Below are positions 35,162-44,051 of a stretch of 64,000 nt of DNA, in pieces. Each line of letters opens with the position of its first letter. The stretch's first letter is position 1. A model generated the notes under the pieces. That model saw only the letters and a list, made by a program, of their open reading frames with translations, did not search any database and was not told where the DNA came from. The stretch is from Selenomonas timonae (GTDB lineage Bacteria > Bacillota > Negativicutes > Selenomonadales > Selenomonadaceae), in assembly GCF_014250475.1 (NCBI RefSeq), contig NZ_CP060204.1, positions 1,439,001-1,503,000 on the forward strand. Direction: 5' to 3'. A program made the position numbers and the translations under genes.

Positions 35162-36146
35162 GACGAGCTGCGACGAGACCTCGGCGGCAGTGCTGCGCGG
35201 GACACGCGAACTCCTCTCGTGTGTGATCGCGACGCAGATTCCGATTCATCAGAAATACGGCGGCGTTGTGCCCGAAATCGCCTCACGCAACCACATTTTG
35301 AGCATTCTGCCCGTCGTCGAGCAGGCACTTGCGGAGGCGGGGACAGAGCTCGCAGAGATCGACCAGATCGCCGTCACCTACGGACCAGGTCTCGTCGGGG
35401 CTCTCCTCGTCGGCGTGTCGGCGGCGAAGTCGCTCGCATTCTCCCTCGGTGTGCCGCTCATCGGGGTCAATCACCTCGAGGGGCATATCTTTGCGAACTT
35501 CCTTGCGGCCGAGGAACTCACGCCGCCCTTTATGGCACTCGTCGTCTCGGGCGGGCATACGGCACTCGTCGATGTCGCGGACTACGAGACGTTCCGCCAG
35601 ATGGGCAGGACGCGCGATGATGCGGCGGGCGAGGCGTTCGACAAGGGGGCGCGTGTGATGGGGCTGCCGTACCCCGGCGGCCCCGAGATCGACAAGCTCG
35701 CCCGCGAGGGCAACCCCACCGCGATCGACTTCCCGCGTGCACTTGCACGGGAGGGAAATTACGAATTCAGCTTCAGCGGGCTGAAATCCGCCGTGCTGAA
35801 CTACATAAACAGCGAGCAGATGAAGGGGCATGAACTGAACAAGGCGGACATCGCCGCCTCGTTCCAGTCTGCCGTCGTCGAGGTGCTCGTGCATAAGGCA
35901 TTCGAGGCGATTCACGAAGCGGGGCGCGATACCCTTGTCCTCGCGGGCGGTGTTGCGGCGAATAAGTCCCTTGAGACACGTCTGCGGATGGCGGCAACGG
36001 CGGAGGGCATCCGCTATCTTTATCCGCCGCTGCGCCTCTGCACGGATAACGCTGCCATGATTGCCTGTCGCGGTGCGTATCAGGCGACGGCAGGGAAGTA
36101 CAGTGACCTCTATCTGAACGCCGTCCCGGGACTGGATTTTCAGTAA
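35124..36146 (+). CDS. tsaD: tRNA N6-adenosine threonylcarbamoyltransferase TsaD
   Basis: 340 aa. N-terminal LGIETSCDETSAAVL, the metal-binding HLEGH, substrate loop FMALVVSGGHTALVD and C-terminal LVLAGGVAANKSLE. It transfers the threonylcarbamoyl group to A37 of ANN-reading tRNAs with TsaB and TsaE. Last gene of the overlapping four-gene operon. Confidence 0.97.
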   Translation: MKDVQEKLTLGIETSCDETSAAVLRGTRELLSCVIATQIPIHQKYGGVVPEIASRNHILSILPVVEQALAEAGTELAEIDQIAVTYGPGLVGALLVGVSAAKSLAFSLGVPLIGVNHLEGHIFANFLAAEELTPPFMALVVSGGHTALVDVADYETFRQMGRTRDDAAGEAFDKGARVMGLPYPGGPEIDKLAREGNPTAIDFPRALAREGNYEFSFSGLKSAVLNYINSEQMKGHELNKADIAASFQSAVVEVLVHKAFEAIHEAGRDTLVLAGGVAANKSLETRLRMAATAEGIRYLYPPLRLCTDNAAMIACRGAYQATAGKYSDLYLNAVPGLDFQ

Positions 36147-36155
36147 AACAATATT

Positions 36156-36186
36156 GGGCTGATGTGTGATGCATCGGCTCTTTTTA
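36156..36186 (+). terminator. Intrinsic terminator after tsaD
   Basis: 9-bp stem GGGCTGATG (36156-36164) / CATCGGCTC (36172-36180) followed by TTTTT. Confidence 0.85.
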
Positions 36187-36227
36187 TTTGTCCATAAGTC
36201 CTCATGACAAAGGGCAAGGTCTTTTCA

Positions 36228-36256
36228 TTGCAAGTATGAACGTCGTTCGTTATAAT
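36228..36256 (+). promoter_or_regulatory. Promoter for mtlR with an 11-bp palindrome in the spacer
   Basis: -35 TTGCAA (36228-36233), 17-base spacer, -10 TATAAT (36251-36256). The spacer holds GAACG-T-CGTTC (36239-36249), a possible operator. Confidence 0.7.
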
Positions 36257-36288
36257 AAAAATGTCAACGGTCGAAAGGAGGCGGGCAG

Positions 36289-38340
36289 ATGGAGCTGACG
36301 GCACGTATGCGGGCGATTCTGTCCGCTCTCCTCGCAGCAGACGGCTATGTACCCGCCGAGCGCATCGCCTCTGCCCTCGATGTCAGTGCACGCACCATTA
36401 CGCGTGAGATGCACGGGCTCGAGATGGCACTGATGCCGTACGGCATCACACTTCTCAGGCGCACGGGTGCGGGCTTTATGCTGACGGGGGATAAGGCAGA
36501 TCTGACGCGGCTAAGGACGCAGATCTCCAAGGTAAATGTACGCGGGGAGTTGACCCCTGATCAGCGGCGTTCGATTCTCGTGACGCGTCTCCTCATGGCA
36601 GACGAGCCGATCAAACTCTTTGCATTGGCACGCATTCTGGACGTGACGGACAGCACCGTCAGTCACGACCTCGATCGGCTTCAGCCGTTTCTGGCGGAGC
36701 AGGGAATTACGCTCGTACGCCGTCCCGGACTCGGGGTTTACGTCGAGGGGGCGGAGCGGGACATCCGCAGTGCACTCGTCCGCATCATTCACGACTGTAT
36801 GGATGAAAAGGAGCTGCTCGCACTCGTCGCCGACGACGGTGTGGAGGGAGCAGCATCAGCAGCGGACCGTGCTCTGCTCGGTCTCGTTGACGGGGCACAG
36901 ATACGGACGATTGATGATATCGTTGCCAAGGAGACGCACGGGAGGGATATCCCTGATACCGCGCGCGTCGGGTTGGTCGTACATCTCGCGCTTGCCGTGC
37001 GGCGCATGCAGCAGCACGATGCGATTGTGATGGATGCGGGGACGCTCGGAGAGCTGCGCCGCACGGAGGAATTCGCGGCAGCGCGCATGATTGCGGCACA
37101 GTTGGGCAAAGTATTTTCCCTCTCCGTCCCCGAGGCTGAGATCGGCTACATCACGATGCACCTCCTCGGTGCGCGTGGTATGGCTCTTCCTGCAGGGGCA
37201 GGGCGGGTGGATAACTTCCGCCTCGTACAGATTGCGCAGTCGATCATGCGTCTCGCCTCCGAAAAGAGCGGCGCGCCACTCATCAGAAGCCGTACACTGC
37301 TCTCGGGTCTGGTGAATCACCTCGCTCCAGCACTGCATCGGCTGAAACTCCACATGGATATTCGCAATCCTCTGCTCGCACAGATGGAGGCGGAGCATCC
37401 GGAACTCATGGAGCTCGCGCGGTACTCCACGCGTATGATGGAGGAGGAGGTCGGGGCACCGCTTCCCGCCGATGAGATTGCGTACATTGCCATTCATATC
37501 GGCGCAGCACTGACGGAGGCGGGCGGGGATCGCCCCGTTGTGCGCGTGCTCGTCGCGTGCCCTACGGGACTTGGGACGAGCCGTCTGCTCGCAAGCCGCA
37601 TCCGCCGCGCCTACGAGCGCATCCGCGTGGTAGGGGAGCTCTCCTCCCTCGCGCTCACGGCGCAGGAGATCACACGCCGCGCCGTGGACTTCGTTGTATC
37701 GACCGTTCCGCTCCCGCCTCTTCCCGTGCCCGTCGTTGTCGCAAGTGCGTTTCTGACCGCATCCGATCGGGCACGGATCGACGCTGTACTTGCTTCCTGT
37801 GTGCCGCAGTCTGCCATTGAGATGCAGGAAAAGCCGCAGTTCAGCGAGGCGATGGCAGAGATTCATTGCCTGAGCGGTGCGATTTATGAGCTGCTTAAGG
37901 GATTTCGACTGCGTGCGGATATACGGGTGCACACACTACCGCAGCTGGCAGATGCGGCGGCGCAGCTCCTTGTATCGGAGGGGGCGGCTGATATTGCAGC
38001 GGCACTTCTCCGACGTGAGGAAATTGCGCCCACATGGGTCGCGCCGCAGATGATTTTGCTTCACACAGAGGCAGCTGCGCTGCGCATGCCTTTGTTCGGC
38101 GTTCTTCGTCTCGCGCAGCCGCTTCCCTACGGTGCGGACGCAGTACGTACGGCACTCGTCATGCTTGCTCCGACAGAGACGGCAGCGGCAAAGCAGCTCC
38201 TTGGGACGATCTCGGCGCAGACTGCGGAGCGGCCGAGCTTCAAAGATATCCTCGCGTATGGGGACGCAGATGAGATACGCCGTGCACTGGAATACGTTTT
38301 TGAAGAGCATTTCCATGAAAGATTGGAAGAGCTCTTGTAG
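36289..38340 (+). CDS. mtlR: PRD-domain transcriptional activator, MtlR/BglG type
   Basis: 683 aa. N-terminal HTH domains (residues 1-150, PAERIASALDVSARTITREM and DVTDSTVSHDLDRL), two PTS regulation domains (about 190-400), an EIIB-like domain with VLVACPTGLGTSRLL (Cys near 422) and a C-terminal EIIA-like domain with a candidate phospho-His in LLHTEAAALRMP. PTS phosphorylation of these domains tunes activation of mannitol genes in Bacillus MtlR. mtlA starts 34 bases downstream, supporting a mannitol role. Confidence 0.9.
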   Translation: MELTARMRAILSALLAADGYVPAERIASALDVSARTITREMHGLEMALMPYGITLLRRTGAGFMLTGDKADLTRLRTQISKVNVRGELTPDQRRSILVTRLLMADEPIKLFALARILDVTDSTVSHDLDRLQPFLAEQGITLVRRPGLGVYVEGAERDIRSALVRIIHDCMDEKELLALVADDGVEGAASAADRALLGLVDGAQIRTIDDIVAKETHGRDIPDTARVGLVVHLALAVRRMQQHDAIVMDAGTLGELRRTEEFAAARMIAAQLGKVFSLSVPEAEIGYITMHLLGARGMALPAGAGRVDNFRLVQIAQSIMRLASEKSGAPLIRSRTLLSGLVNHLAPALHRLKLHMDIRNPLLAQMEAEHPELMELARYSTRMMEEEVGAPLPADEIAYIAIHIGAALTEAGGDRPVVRVLVACPTGLGTSRLLASRIRRAYERIRVVGELSSLALTAQEITRRAVDFVVSTVPLPPLPVPVVVASAFLTASDRARIDAVLASCVPQSAIEMQEKPQFSEAMAEIHCLSGAIYELLKGFRLRADIRVHTLPQLADAAAQLLVSEGAADIAAALLRREEIAPTWVAPQMILLHTEAAALRMPLFGVLRLAQPLPYGADAVRTALVMLAPTETAAAKQLLGTISAQTAERPSFKDILAYGDADEIRRALEYVFEEHFHERLEELL

Positions 38341-38374
38341 ATAATTTTTAGAGGTCTCTTTTAGAAGGGGGATT

Positions 38375-40276
38375 ATGATGGGTAAACAAGGTGGAGGGGC
38401 ACAGGAGGCCATGCAGAAGTTTGGCCGCTTCCTGTCCGGAATGGTGATGCCGAACATCGGCGCATTTATTGCATGGGGCTTTCTGACGGCGCTGTTCATC
38501 CCGACGGGGTGGATGCCGAACGAATACCTCGCGCAGGTCGGCGGACCGATGAGCAAGTGGCTGATTCCTCTGCTCATTGGCTACAGCGGCGGCGCAGCGA
38601 TCTACGGACATCGCGGCGGTGTCATGGCGGCGATTGCCACATCGGGTATCATCGCAGGCTCGGACATCCCGATGTTCCTCGGTGCGATGATTATGGGACC
38701 TCTGGGCGGGTATATCATCAAGAAGTTTGACGATGCCGTCCGCGACAGCATTCCGGGCGGCTTTGAGATGTTGGTCAACAACTTCTCGCTCGGTATTCTC
38801 GGCGGCATCCTCGCGATGATTGCCTACGCCGTTGTCGGCCCCGTGGTCGGCGGTGCGAACGACATCCTGCGCAGTGGCGTGGAGGGAATCGTTGCGATGG
38901 GGCTTCTGCCGCTCGCGTCCATCATCATCGAGCCGGCAAAGGTGCTCTTCCTCAACAACGCGCTCAACCACGGTGTACTCAGCCCGCTCGGCATTCAGCA
39001 GGCGCAGGAATACGGCAAGTCCATGTTCTTCCTGCTCGAGGCGAACCCGGGCCCTGGTTTCGGTATTCTGCTTGCTTACTGGCTCTTTGGTAAGGGCATG
39101 GCGAAGTCGTCCTCGCCGGGCGCAATGATCATCCACGTTCTCGGCGGTATTCACGAAATCTATTTCCCGTACATCCTCATGAAGCCCGTGCTCATCATCG
39201 CTGCGATTGCGGGCGGTATGTCCGGGGTCTTCACGCTTGGTCTCCTCGGCGGCGGTCTGATTGCACCATCCTCACCGGGTTCGATCTTTGCGATCATCGC
39301 CATGACGCCGAACGGCTCGGCGCTCTTTGCAAACCTCTCGGCGTTTGCCGTTGCAACGGCGGTATCCTGCGCGGTTGCATCTGTCTTTATCAAGATGTCG
39401 AAGGATGTCGAGGATGAGTCGCTCGAGTCGGCGCGCGAGAGCATGAGCGACATGAAGAATCGTGGCAAGGATCTCCCCACAGAGAAGAAGGTTGCGGGCA
39501 AGGATCTGAAGGTCATCGTCTACGCCTGCGACGCGGGCATGGGCTCCTCCGCGCTCGGTGCTGCGGCACTCCGCAAGAAACTCAAGAAGGACGGCTACAC
39601 AGACATCTCTGTCACGAACTGCGCGATCGGCGCAATCCCGTCCGAGGCACAGCTCGTCATCTCGCATGAGAAACTCGCGGAGCGTGCGCTTGCAGACTCC
39701 CCGCAGGCGGAGCATATCTGGGTGCGTGACTTCACGCAGAACAATGTCTATGAGATCGTCACCATGCGTCTCAAGGAGGCGGCTGTGGAGGCAGGCGCGC
39801 CCGCATCGGATGCAGAGGCGGAGGCGACCGAGACGGTCGGCGCAGGTGTCCTGCTGAAGGAAAACGTCAAGGTCGGACTTGCCACGGTCAGCCGCGAGGA
39901 GGCAATCACAGCAGCGGGCAAGATGCTTGTTGCAAGCGGCTACGTTGATGAGGGCTATGTGCAGGGCATGCTCAACCGCGAGCAGGATCTCTCCACCTAC
40001 ATCGGCAAGGGCATTGCCATCCCGCACGGTGAGAACGCCGTCAAGGACACGATCAAGAAGACGGGCATTGTCGTCTGCCAGTACCCCGAGGGTGTAAAGT
40101 TTGGCGATGAGACGGCACATCTCGTCATCGGCATCGCGGGCGTCGGTAACGACCATCTCGCCATCCTCGCGAACATTGCGACCATGGTCGGCGACTACAC
40201 GGATGAGCAGCTGGAAGAGCTGTTCAAGACAAAGAGCGCCGAGGAACTCTATGAAGTCTTTACAAAGGCGGACTGA
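38375..40276 (+). CDS. mtlA: Mannitol-specific PTS transporter EIICBA
   Basis: 633-634 aa, all three domains fused. Membrane EIIC at residues about 10-345, EIIB with phospho-cysteine C385 in YACDAGMGSSALG, EIIA with phospho-histidine H551 in IAIPHGENAV. It imports mannitol as mannitol 1-phosphate, so no separate mtlF is needed. Paired ATG codons at 38375/38378 follow GAAGGGG; the second has better spacing. mtlD follows 12 bases later. Confidence 0.96.
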   Translation: MMGKQGGGAQEAMQKFGRFLSGMVMPNIGAFIAWGFLTALFIPTGWMPNEYLAQVGGPMSKWLIPLLIGYSGGAAIYGHRGGVMAAIATSGIIAGSDIPMFLGAMIMGPLGGYIIKKFDDAVRDSIPGGFEMLVNNFSLGILGGILAMIAYAVVGPVVGGANDILRSGVEGIVAMGLLPLASIIIEPAKVLFLNNALNHGVLSPLGIQQAQEYGKSMFFLLEANPGPGFGILLAYWLFGKGMAKSSSPGAMIIHVLGGIHEIYFPYILMKPVLIIAAIAGGMSGVFTLGLLGGGLIAPSSPGSIFAIIAMTPNGSALFANLSAFAVATAVSCAVASVFIKMSKDVEDESLESARESMSDMKNRGKDLPTEKKVAGKDLKVIVYACDAGMGSSALGAAALRKKLKKDGYTDISVTNCAIGAIPSEAQLVISHEKLAERALADSPQAEHIWVRDFTQNNVYEIVTMRLKEAAVEAGAPASDAEAEATETVGAGVLLKENVKVGLATVSREEAITAAGKMLVASGYVDEGYVQGMLNREQDLSTYIGKGIAIPHGENAVKDTIKKTGIVVCQYPEGVKFGDETAHLVIGIAGVGNDHLAILANIATMVGDYTDEQLEELFKTKSAEELYEVFTKAD

Positions 40277-40288
40277 AAGGAACTTGTC

Positions 40289-41440
40289 ATGAAACAGGCA
40301 ATTCATTTCGGCGGCGGCAATATCGGCCGCGGCTTTATCGGGGAACTCCTCGTGCGTTCGGGCTATGAGGTTACATTTGTCGATGTTGCGGAGACACTGG
40401 TTGACGAGATCAATGCGCGCCATGCCTATCACATCGAAGTCGTAGGCAATGAGCCGAAGACCATCCATGTGGAGCATGTCAAGGCGATCAACAGCAACAT
40501 GAACCTTGAGGAGCTGCTGGATGCATTTGTCACAGCAGATATCGTGACCACCGCCATCGGACCAAACATCTTGAAGTTTATTGCACCGAACATCGCAAAG
40601 GGGCTTGCGCGCCGCGTCAAGAAGAACGAAGCGCCTCTGAATATCATCGCGTGTGAGAACATGGTCGGCGGATCGACCGTTCTCAAGAACTTTGTCTACG
40701 AGCATCTCGCGGACGATGTGAAGGCAAAGGTTGACCGCTGCATCGGTTTCCCCGACGCTGCCGTTGACCGCATCGTGCCGATTCAGCACAATGAGGATCC
40801 CCTGCTCGTGAAGGTCGAGCCGTTCTGCGAATGGGATGTCGACCGCACGGGTGTGGTTGGCGCAGAGCCGCAGATCGAGGGGCTGACGTGGGTGGACAAC
40901 CTCGAAGCCTACATCGAGCGCAAGCTCTTCTCCGTCAACACGGGGCATGCCTCCATCGCCTACATGGCGTATTTGAAGGGCATCGAGGACATTGCCGCCG
41001 CGATGCAGGACGAGGAGATTGTCTCCTTCGTCCGCCGCGTCTGGGCGGAGACGAGCGAACTGCTCATCGAGAAATACGGCTTTGACCGCGAAAAGCACGC
41101 GGCATACATCCGCACGGCGGAGGAGCGGTTCAAGAATCCGCACCTCTCCGATGCCGTGACGCGCGTTGCGCGTGGGCCGAAGCGCAAGCTCGGTGCAAAG
41201 GATCGCCTCGTCTCTCCTGCATCGCAGCTCATCGAGCGCGGCAAAAAGCCCGAGGCGCTGGCAACGGTCATCGCTGCTGCCCTCCGCTTCGACTACGCCG
41301 ACGATCCCGAGGCGGTCGAGGTGCAGAACTACGTGAAGGAACATGGGCTTGAGAAAGCAATTACGCACTTCACAGAGATTCCTGCGGGCACGGAGCTCTT
41401 CGATCTTATTCTCGCGAAGAATGCGGAACTGAAGAAGTAA
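40289..41440 (+). CDS. mtlD: Mannitol-1-phosphate 5-dehydrogenase
   Basis: 383 aa. N-terminal NAD-binding motif HFGGGNIGRGFIGELL and the mannitol dehydrogenase segments ACENMVGGSTVLKNFV, GFPDAAVDRIVPIQ and KLFSVNTGHASIAYMAYLKG (catalytic lysine region). It oxidises mannitol 1-phosphate to fructose 6-phosphate with NAD+, completing the mtlR-mtlA-mtlD operon. Confidence 0.97.
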   Translation: MKQAIHFGGGNIGRGFIGELLVRSGYEVTFVDVAETLVDEINARHAYHIEVVGNEPKTIHVEHVKAINSNMNLEELLDAFVTADIVTTAIGPNILKFIAPNIAKGLARRVKKNEAPLNIIACENMVGGSTVLKNFVYEHLADDVKAKVDRCIGFPDAAVDRIVPIQHNEDPLLVKVEPFCEWDVDRTGVVGAEPQIEGLTWVDNLEAYIERKLFSVNTGHASIAYMAYLKGIEDIAAAMQDEEIVSFVRRVWAETSELLIEKYGFDREKHAAYIRTAEERFKNPHLSDAVTRVARGPKRKLGAKDRLVSPASQLIERGKKPEALATVIAAALRFDYADDPEAVEVQNYVKEHGLEKAITHFTEIPAGTELFDLILAKNAELKK

Positions 41441-41460
41441 ATAGAACAGCATTTCAAAGG

Positions 41461-41493
41461 AATGACGGTACATTGTGTGCCGTCATTCTTTTT
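41461..41493 (+). terminator. Intrinsic terminator after mtlD
   Basis: 12-bp stem AATGACGGTACA (41461-41472) / TGTGCCGTCATT (41476-41487), then T-rich. Confidence 0.88.
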
Positions 41494-41503
41494 ATGATAT
41501 AAT
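41473..41503 (+). promoter_or_regulatory. Candidate promoter for the aldo/keto reductase gene
   Basis: Extended -10 TGA-TATAAT (TATAAT 41498-41503); the nearest -35 TTGTGT (41473-41478) is inside the terminator hairpin with a long 19-base spacer. Confidence 0.55.
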
Positions 41504-41553
41504 CAGATGAAGGACTTGCATATGTTTTCTCGACAGACAGAGGGAGGATTTAT

Positions 41554-42543
41554 ATGAACTACCGTAAAATTGGAAATCTCACAGTTTCGTCCATCGGGCT
41601 CGGATGTATGGGCATGAGTCAGAGCTACGGTGCACCTGCCGACAAGAAGGAGATGCGGGAGCTGATTGCCGCCGCCGTGGATATGGGTATCACACATTTC
41701 GATACGGCGGAGGTGTACGGCACGCCTGACGATCCACACGATAACGAAAAGCTTGTGGGCGCAGCGCTCGCGCCGTATCGGGACAAGGTCGTCCTTGCGA
41801 CGAAGTTCGGCATTCACTTCGATATGAGCCTCCTAAAGGAGGGCAAAAGCCCGATTGTCCCCAATGCGCGCCCTGAGACGATCCGCCGCTCGGTGGACGC
41901 ATCTCTCCAACGGCTTCGGACGGACTATATTGATCTCTACTATCAGCACCGCGTTGACCCGCACATCCCTGCCGAGGAGGTCGCGGGTGTGATGGGGGAG
42001 CTCATGCAGGCAGGAAAGATTCGTCACTGGGGCATCTCCGAGGCGACGGAGGAGGACATTCGCCGTGCACACGCCGTCTGTCCGCTCACGGCAGTGCAGA
42101 ACCGCTACTCCATGATGGCGCGTGCATATGAATCGCTCTTTCCTGTGCTTGAGGAACGGAACATTGGCTTTGTCGCGTTCTCTCCGTTTGCGAATGGCGT
42201 GCTTACGGGTGCATACGATAAGTCCTCGACCTTCGAGGCGGGGGATATGCGCGCGAATATGCCGCAGTTCACCGCGGCGGCGATGGAGGAGAATCAATCC
42301 ATGCTCACACTCCTGCGCGATCTCGCGGAGAAGAAGGACGCAACGAGCGGGCAGATTGCGCTCGCGTGGATGCTCTGCAAGAAGCCGTATATCGTGTCGA
42401 TTCCGGGGACACGAAAACGCGCACGCCTCATAGAGAATGCGGGGGCTGCGGACATCGCACTCACGTCTGAGGAAGTTGCTGCGATTGATGCACGTTTGGA
42501 GTCAATTCCAATGTCGGCTGTTTTTGGTGTCATGCGAAAATAG
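41554..42543 (+). CDS. Aldo/keto reductase
   Basis: 329 aa TIM-barrel NADPH oxidoreductase. The catalytic tetrad is visible: Asp and Tyr in FDTAEVYG, Lys in VLATKFG, His in LYYQHRVDP. The NADPH phosphate site lies in SIPGTRKRARLIENAGA near the C-terminus. Similar to the YhdN/AKR group; the physiological substrate is unknown. AGAGGGAGG precedes the ATG. It stands alone between the mtl terminator and the ccm promoter region. Confidence 0.92.
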   Translation: MNYRKIGNLTVSSIGLGCMGMSQSYGAPADKKEMRELIAAAVDMGITHFDTAEVYGTPDDPHDNEKLVGAALAPYRDKVVLATKFGIHFDMSLLKEGKSPIVPNARPETIRRSVDASLQRLRTDYIDLYYQHRVDPHIPAEEVAGVMGELMQAGKIRHWGISEATEEDIRRAHAVCPLTAVQNRYSMMARAYESLFPVLEERNIGFVAFSPFANGVLTGAYDKSSTFEAGDMRANMPQFTAAAMEENQSMLTLLRDLAEKKDATSGQIALAWMLCKKPYIVSIPGTRKRARLIENAGAADIALTSEEVAAIDARLESIPMSAVFGVMRK

Positions 42544-42592
42544 TTGTGATAAATATCACTGTATAGTGATAAATTTTATATATACTGAAAAA
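42544..42592 (+). promoter_or_regulatory. Crp/HcpR-type operator and promoter for ccm-nrf operon
   Basis: TTGTGA-TAAATA-TCACTG (42544-42561) contains the inverted repeat GTGATA-AA-TATCAC (42546-42559). A -10 TATACT lies at 42581-42586, putting the operator centre about 41 bases upstream of the expected transcript start, the class II activator position. A second inverted repeat CACT-GTAT-AGTG (42557-42568) overlaps it. HcpR of the Crp/Fnr family is known to recognise TTGTGA-N6-TCACAA and to control nitrite/nitrosative genes. Confidence 0.6.
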
Positions 42593-42600
42593 ATAATGAA

Positions 42601-42639
42601 GAAGCGGTCGGAATTTCACGATGAAGTTCCGACCGCTTC
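42601..42639. repeat. Strong inverted repeat in the ccm leader
   Basis: 18-base arms (42601-42618 and 42622-42639), starting GAAGCGGTCGGAA, with one mismatch and a CGA loop. No T-run follows on the plus strand, so it looks like a leader hairpin rather than a terminator. Confidence 0.7.
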
Positions 42640-42727
42640 GTACATGCCTAATTATCAGTCGACATGAACGATATTCAAGTTTGAAATAGTCTACAGCTAT
42701 AGAAAAAAATAATGAAAAAGATGTATT

Positions 42728-42756
42728 TCATTTTTCTTTCAGACCTGTGGTAAAAT
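42728..42756 (+). promoter_or_regulatory. Second candidate promoter for ccmA
   Basis: Extended -10 TGG-TAAAAT (TAAAAT 42751-42756) close to ccmA; the -35 region TCATTT is poor. Confidence 0.35.
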
Positions 42757-42783
42757 AAATCAGAATTATGGAAGGAATAGCCT

Positions 42784-43401
42784 ATGGTTGAAATTCGTAT
42801 GTGTGATATCTGTCAGTGCTTTGAGGGGCGTGATGTCCTGCATCATGTGACAGCTTCCTTTCATAGTGGTCGCGTGACAGCGATTGCCGGGGCAAACGGC
42901 AGTGGGAAATCGACGCTTCTGCGTCTGGCAGCACGTCTGCTCATCCCGACGTCCGGGAGCGTTGACACGTTTCGGGACGGTACACCCGTCAAGGGCGCAG
43001 CATACCGTTCGATGCTCGCGATGGCAACGCCGGAGATGGAGCTCTATGCGCGCCTTACCGTGCGTGAAAACCTCGCCTTTTTTCTCGGTGCGCGCGGCGT
43101 ACCATGCGGAGAGCCGCAGCTGCAGGAACTCCTCGTGCGCGTCGGGCTCCCGCCGGCGGTGCTACCGCGTATGGTGGGGCAGCTCTCGACGGGGATGCGT
43201 CAGCGCGTGCGGATAGCCGTGCTTCTCGGTGTCGATGCCGCAATTTGGCTGCTCGATGAGCCGGGGCTTGCGCTCGATGCGTGCGGTCAATCGCTTCTTC
43301 AACAGGAGGTGCGGTCAGCGGCGGAGCGCGGGCGGCTCATCCTGTGGGCGACGAACGATCGCGCGGAAAGGGAGGCGGCGGATGCGTGTGTCGAACTTTG
43401 A
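42784..43401 (+). CDS. ccmA: Heme exporter/CcmE-heme release ATPase CcmA
   Basis: 205 aa ABC ATPase. Walker A GANGSGKSTLLR, signature LSTGMRQRVRIA, Walker B IWLLDEPGLALD. Size and the following ccmB and ccmC identify it as CcmA, which with CcmB powers release of heme-loaded CcmE. GGAAGGA precedes the ATG. Overlaps ccmB by 20 bases. Confidence 0.92.
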   Translation: MVEIRMCDICQCFEGRDVLHHVTASFHSGRVTAIAGANGSGKSTLLRLAARLLIPTSGSVDTFRDGTPVKGAAYRSMLAMATPEMELYARLTVRENLAFFLGARGVPCGEPQLQELLVRVGLPPAVLPRMVGQLSTGMRQRVRIAVLLGVDAAIWLLDEPGLALDACGQSLLQQEVRSAAERGRLILWATNDRAEREAADACVEL

Positions 43402-44038
43402 GGCGGCGCGCAGAGTTGCCTATAAGGAACTCCTCGACGGCATTCGCCATCGCGCGGGCTATGTGACGATGGGGATGTTCGCGCTGACCGTGATTGCCTT
43501 CATGAGTATGTCGCTCGCGGGCGGTCTGACGGATGCGCGGCTGACGGCGGCACTCCTCTGGATTGTGATTTTCTTTGCGGCAACGCTGCAGGGAGAGCGT
43601 CTCTTTGCGGAGGAAGCAGCAGCGGGGACACTCCTGTTTCTTCGGATTTACGTTCCGGCACAGGCGGTGCTCTTCGGCAAGATGGCTGCGCACTTGATTA
43701 CGCTTGTGGTTCTCGCGGCGATTGTCGTTCCGCTCGCCCTCGTCCTGATGGATGCACCGTTTGTCCTCGATGCCGTGTTTGTTGGATCACTGTTTCTTGG
43801 GCTATGGGGCATGGCGGCTGCAGATACCCTGCTCGCGGCGGTGGCCGCCAATGCGAGTGTGCGGGGGGGGCTCGTTCCCATCCTGCTGCTTCCATCCATG
43901 TTGCCGATTCTCCTGCCTGCGATTGCGCTCACGGCGGGGGAGGGGGAGTCGATCCTGCTCGGCGGTATGATGATTTACGATATGGCGCTTACCGTAGGGG
44001 CGTCGATGCTTTTTGATTCTCTCTGGATTGAGAGTTAG
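43382..44038 (+). CDS. ccmB: Heme exporter protein CcmB
   Basis: 218 aa with about six membrane helices; the segments EEAAAGTLLFLRIYVPAQAVLFGKMAAH and VRGGLVPILLLPSMLPILLP resemble CcmB. ATG 43382 lies inside the end of ccmA and is preceded by GGGAGGCGG, so translation is probably coupled. The frame is open further upstream, but that part is antisense to nothing and unlike the family. Confidence 0.9.
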   Translation: MRVSNFEAARRVAYKELLDGIRHRAGYVTMGMFALTVIAFMSMSLAGGLTDARLTAALLWIVIFFAATLQGERLFAEEAAAGTLLFLRIYVPAQAVLFGKMAAHLITLVVLAAIVVPLALVLMDAPFVLDAVFVGSLFLGLWGMAAADTLLAAVAANASVRGGLVPILLLPSMLPILLPAIALTAGEGESILLGGMMIYDMALTVGASMLFDSLWIES

Positions 44039-44051
44039 ATTTGGAGGCGAA

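Noticed and set aside
42601-42639. Intrinsic terminator of the aldo/keto reductase gene
   Set aside because: The hairpin is followed by GTACATGCC and has no T-run on the plus strand.
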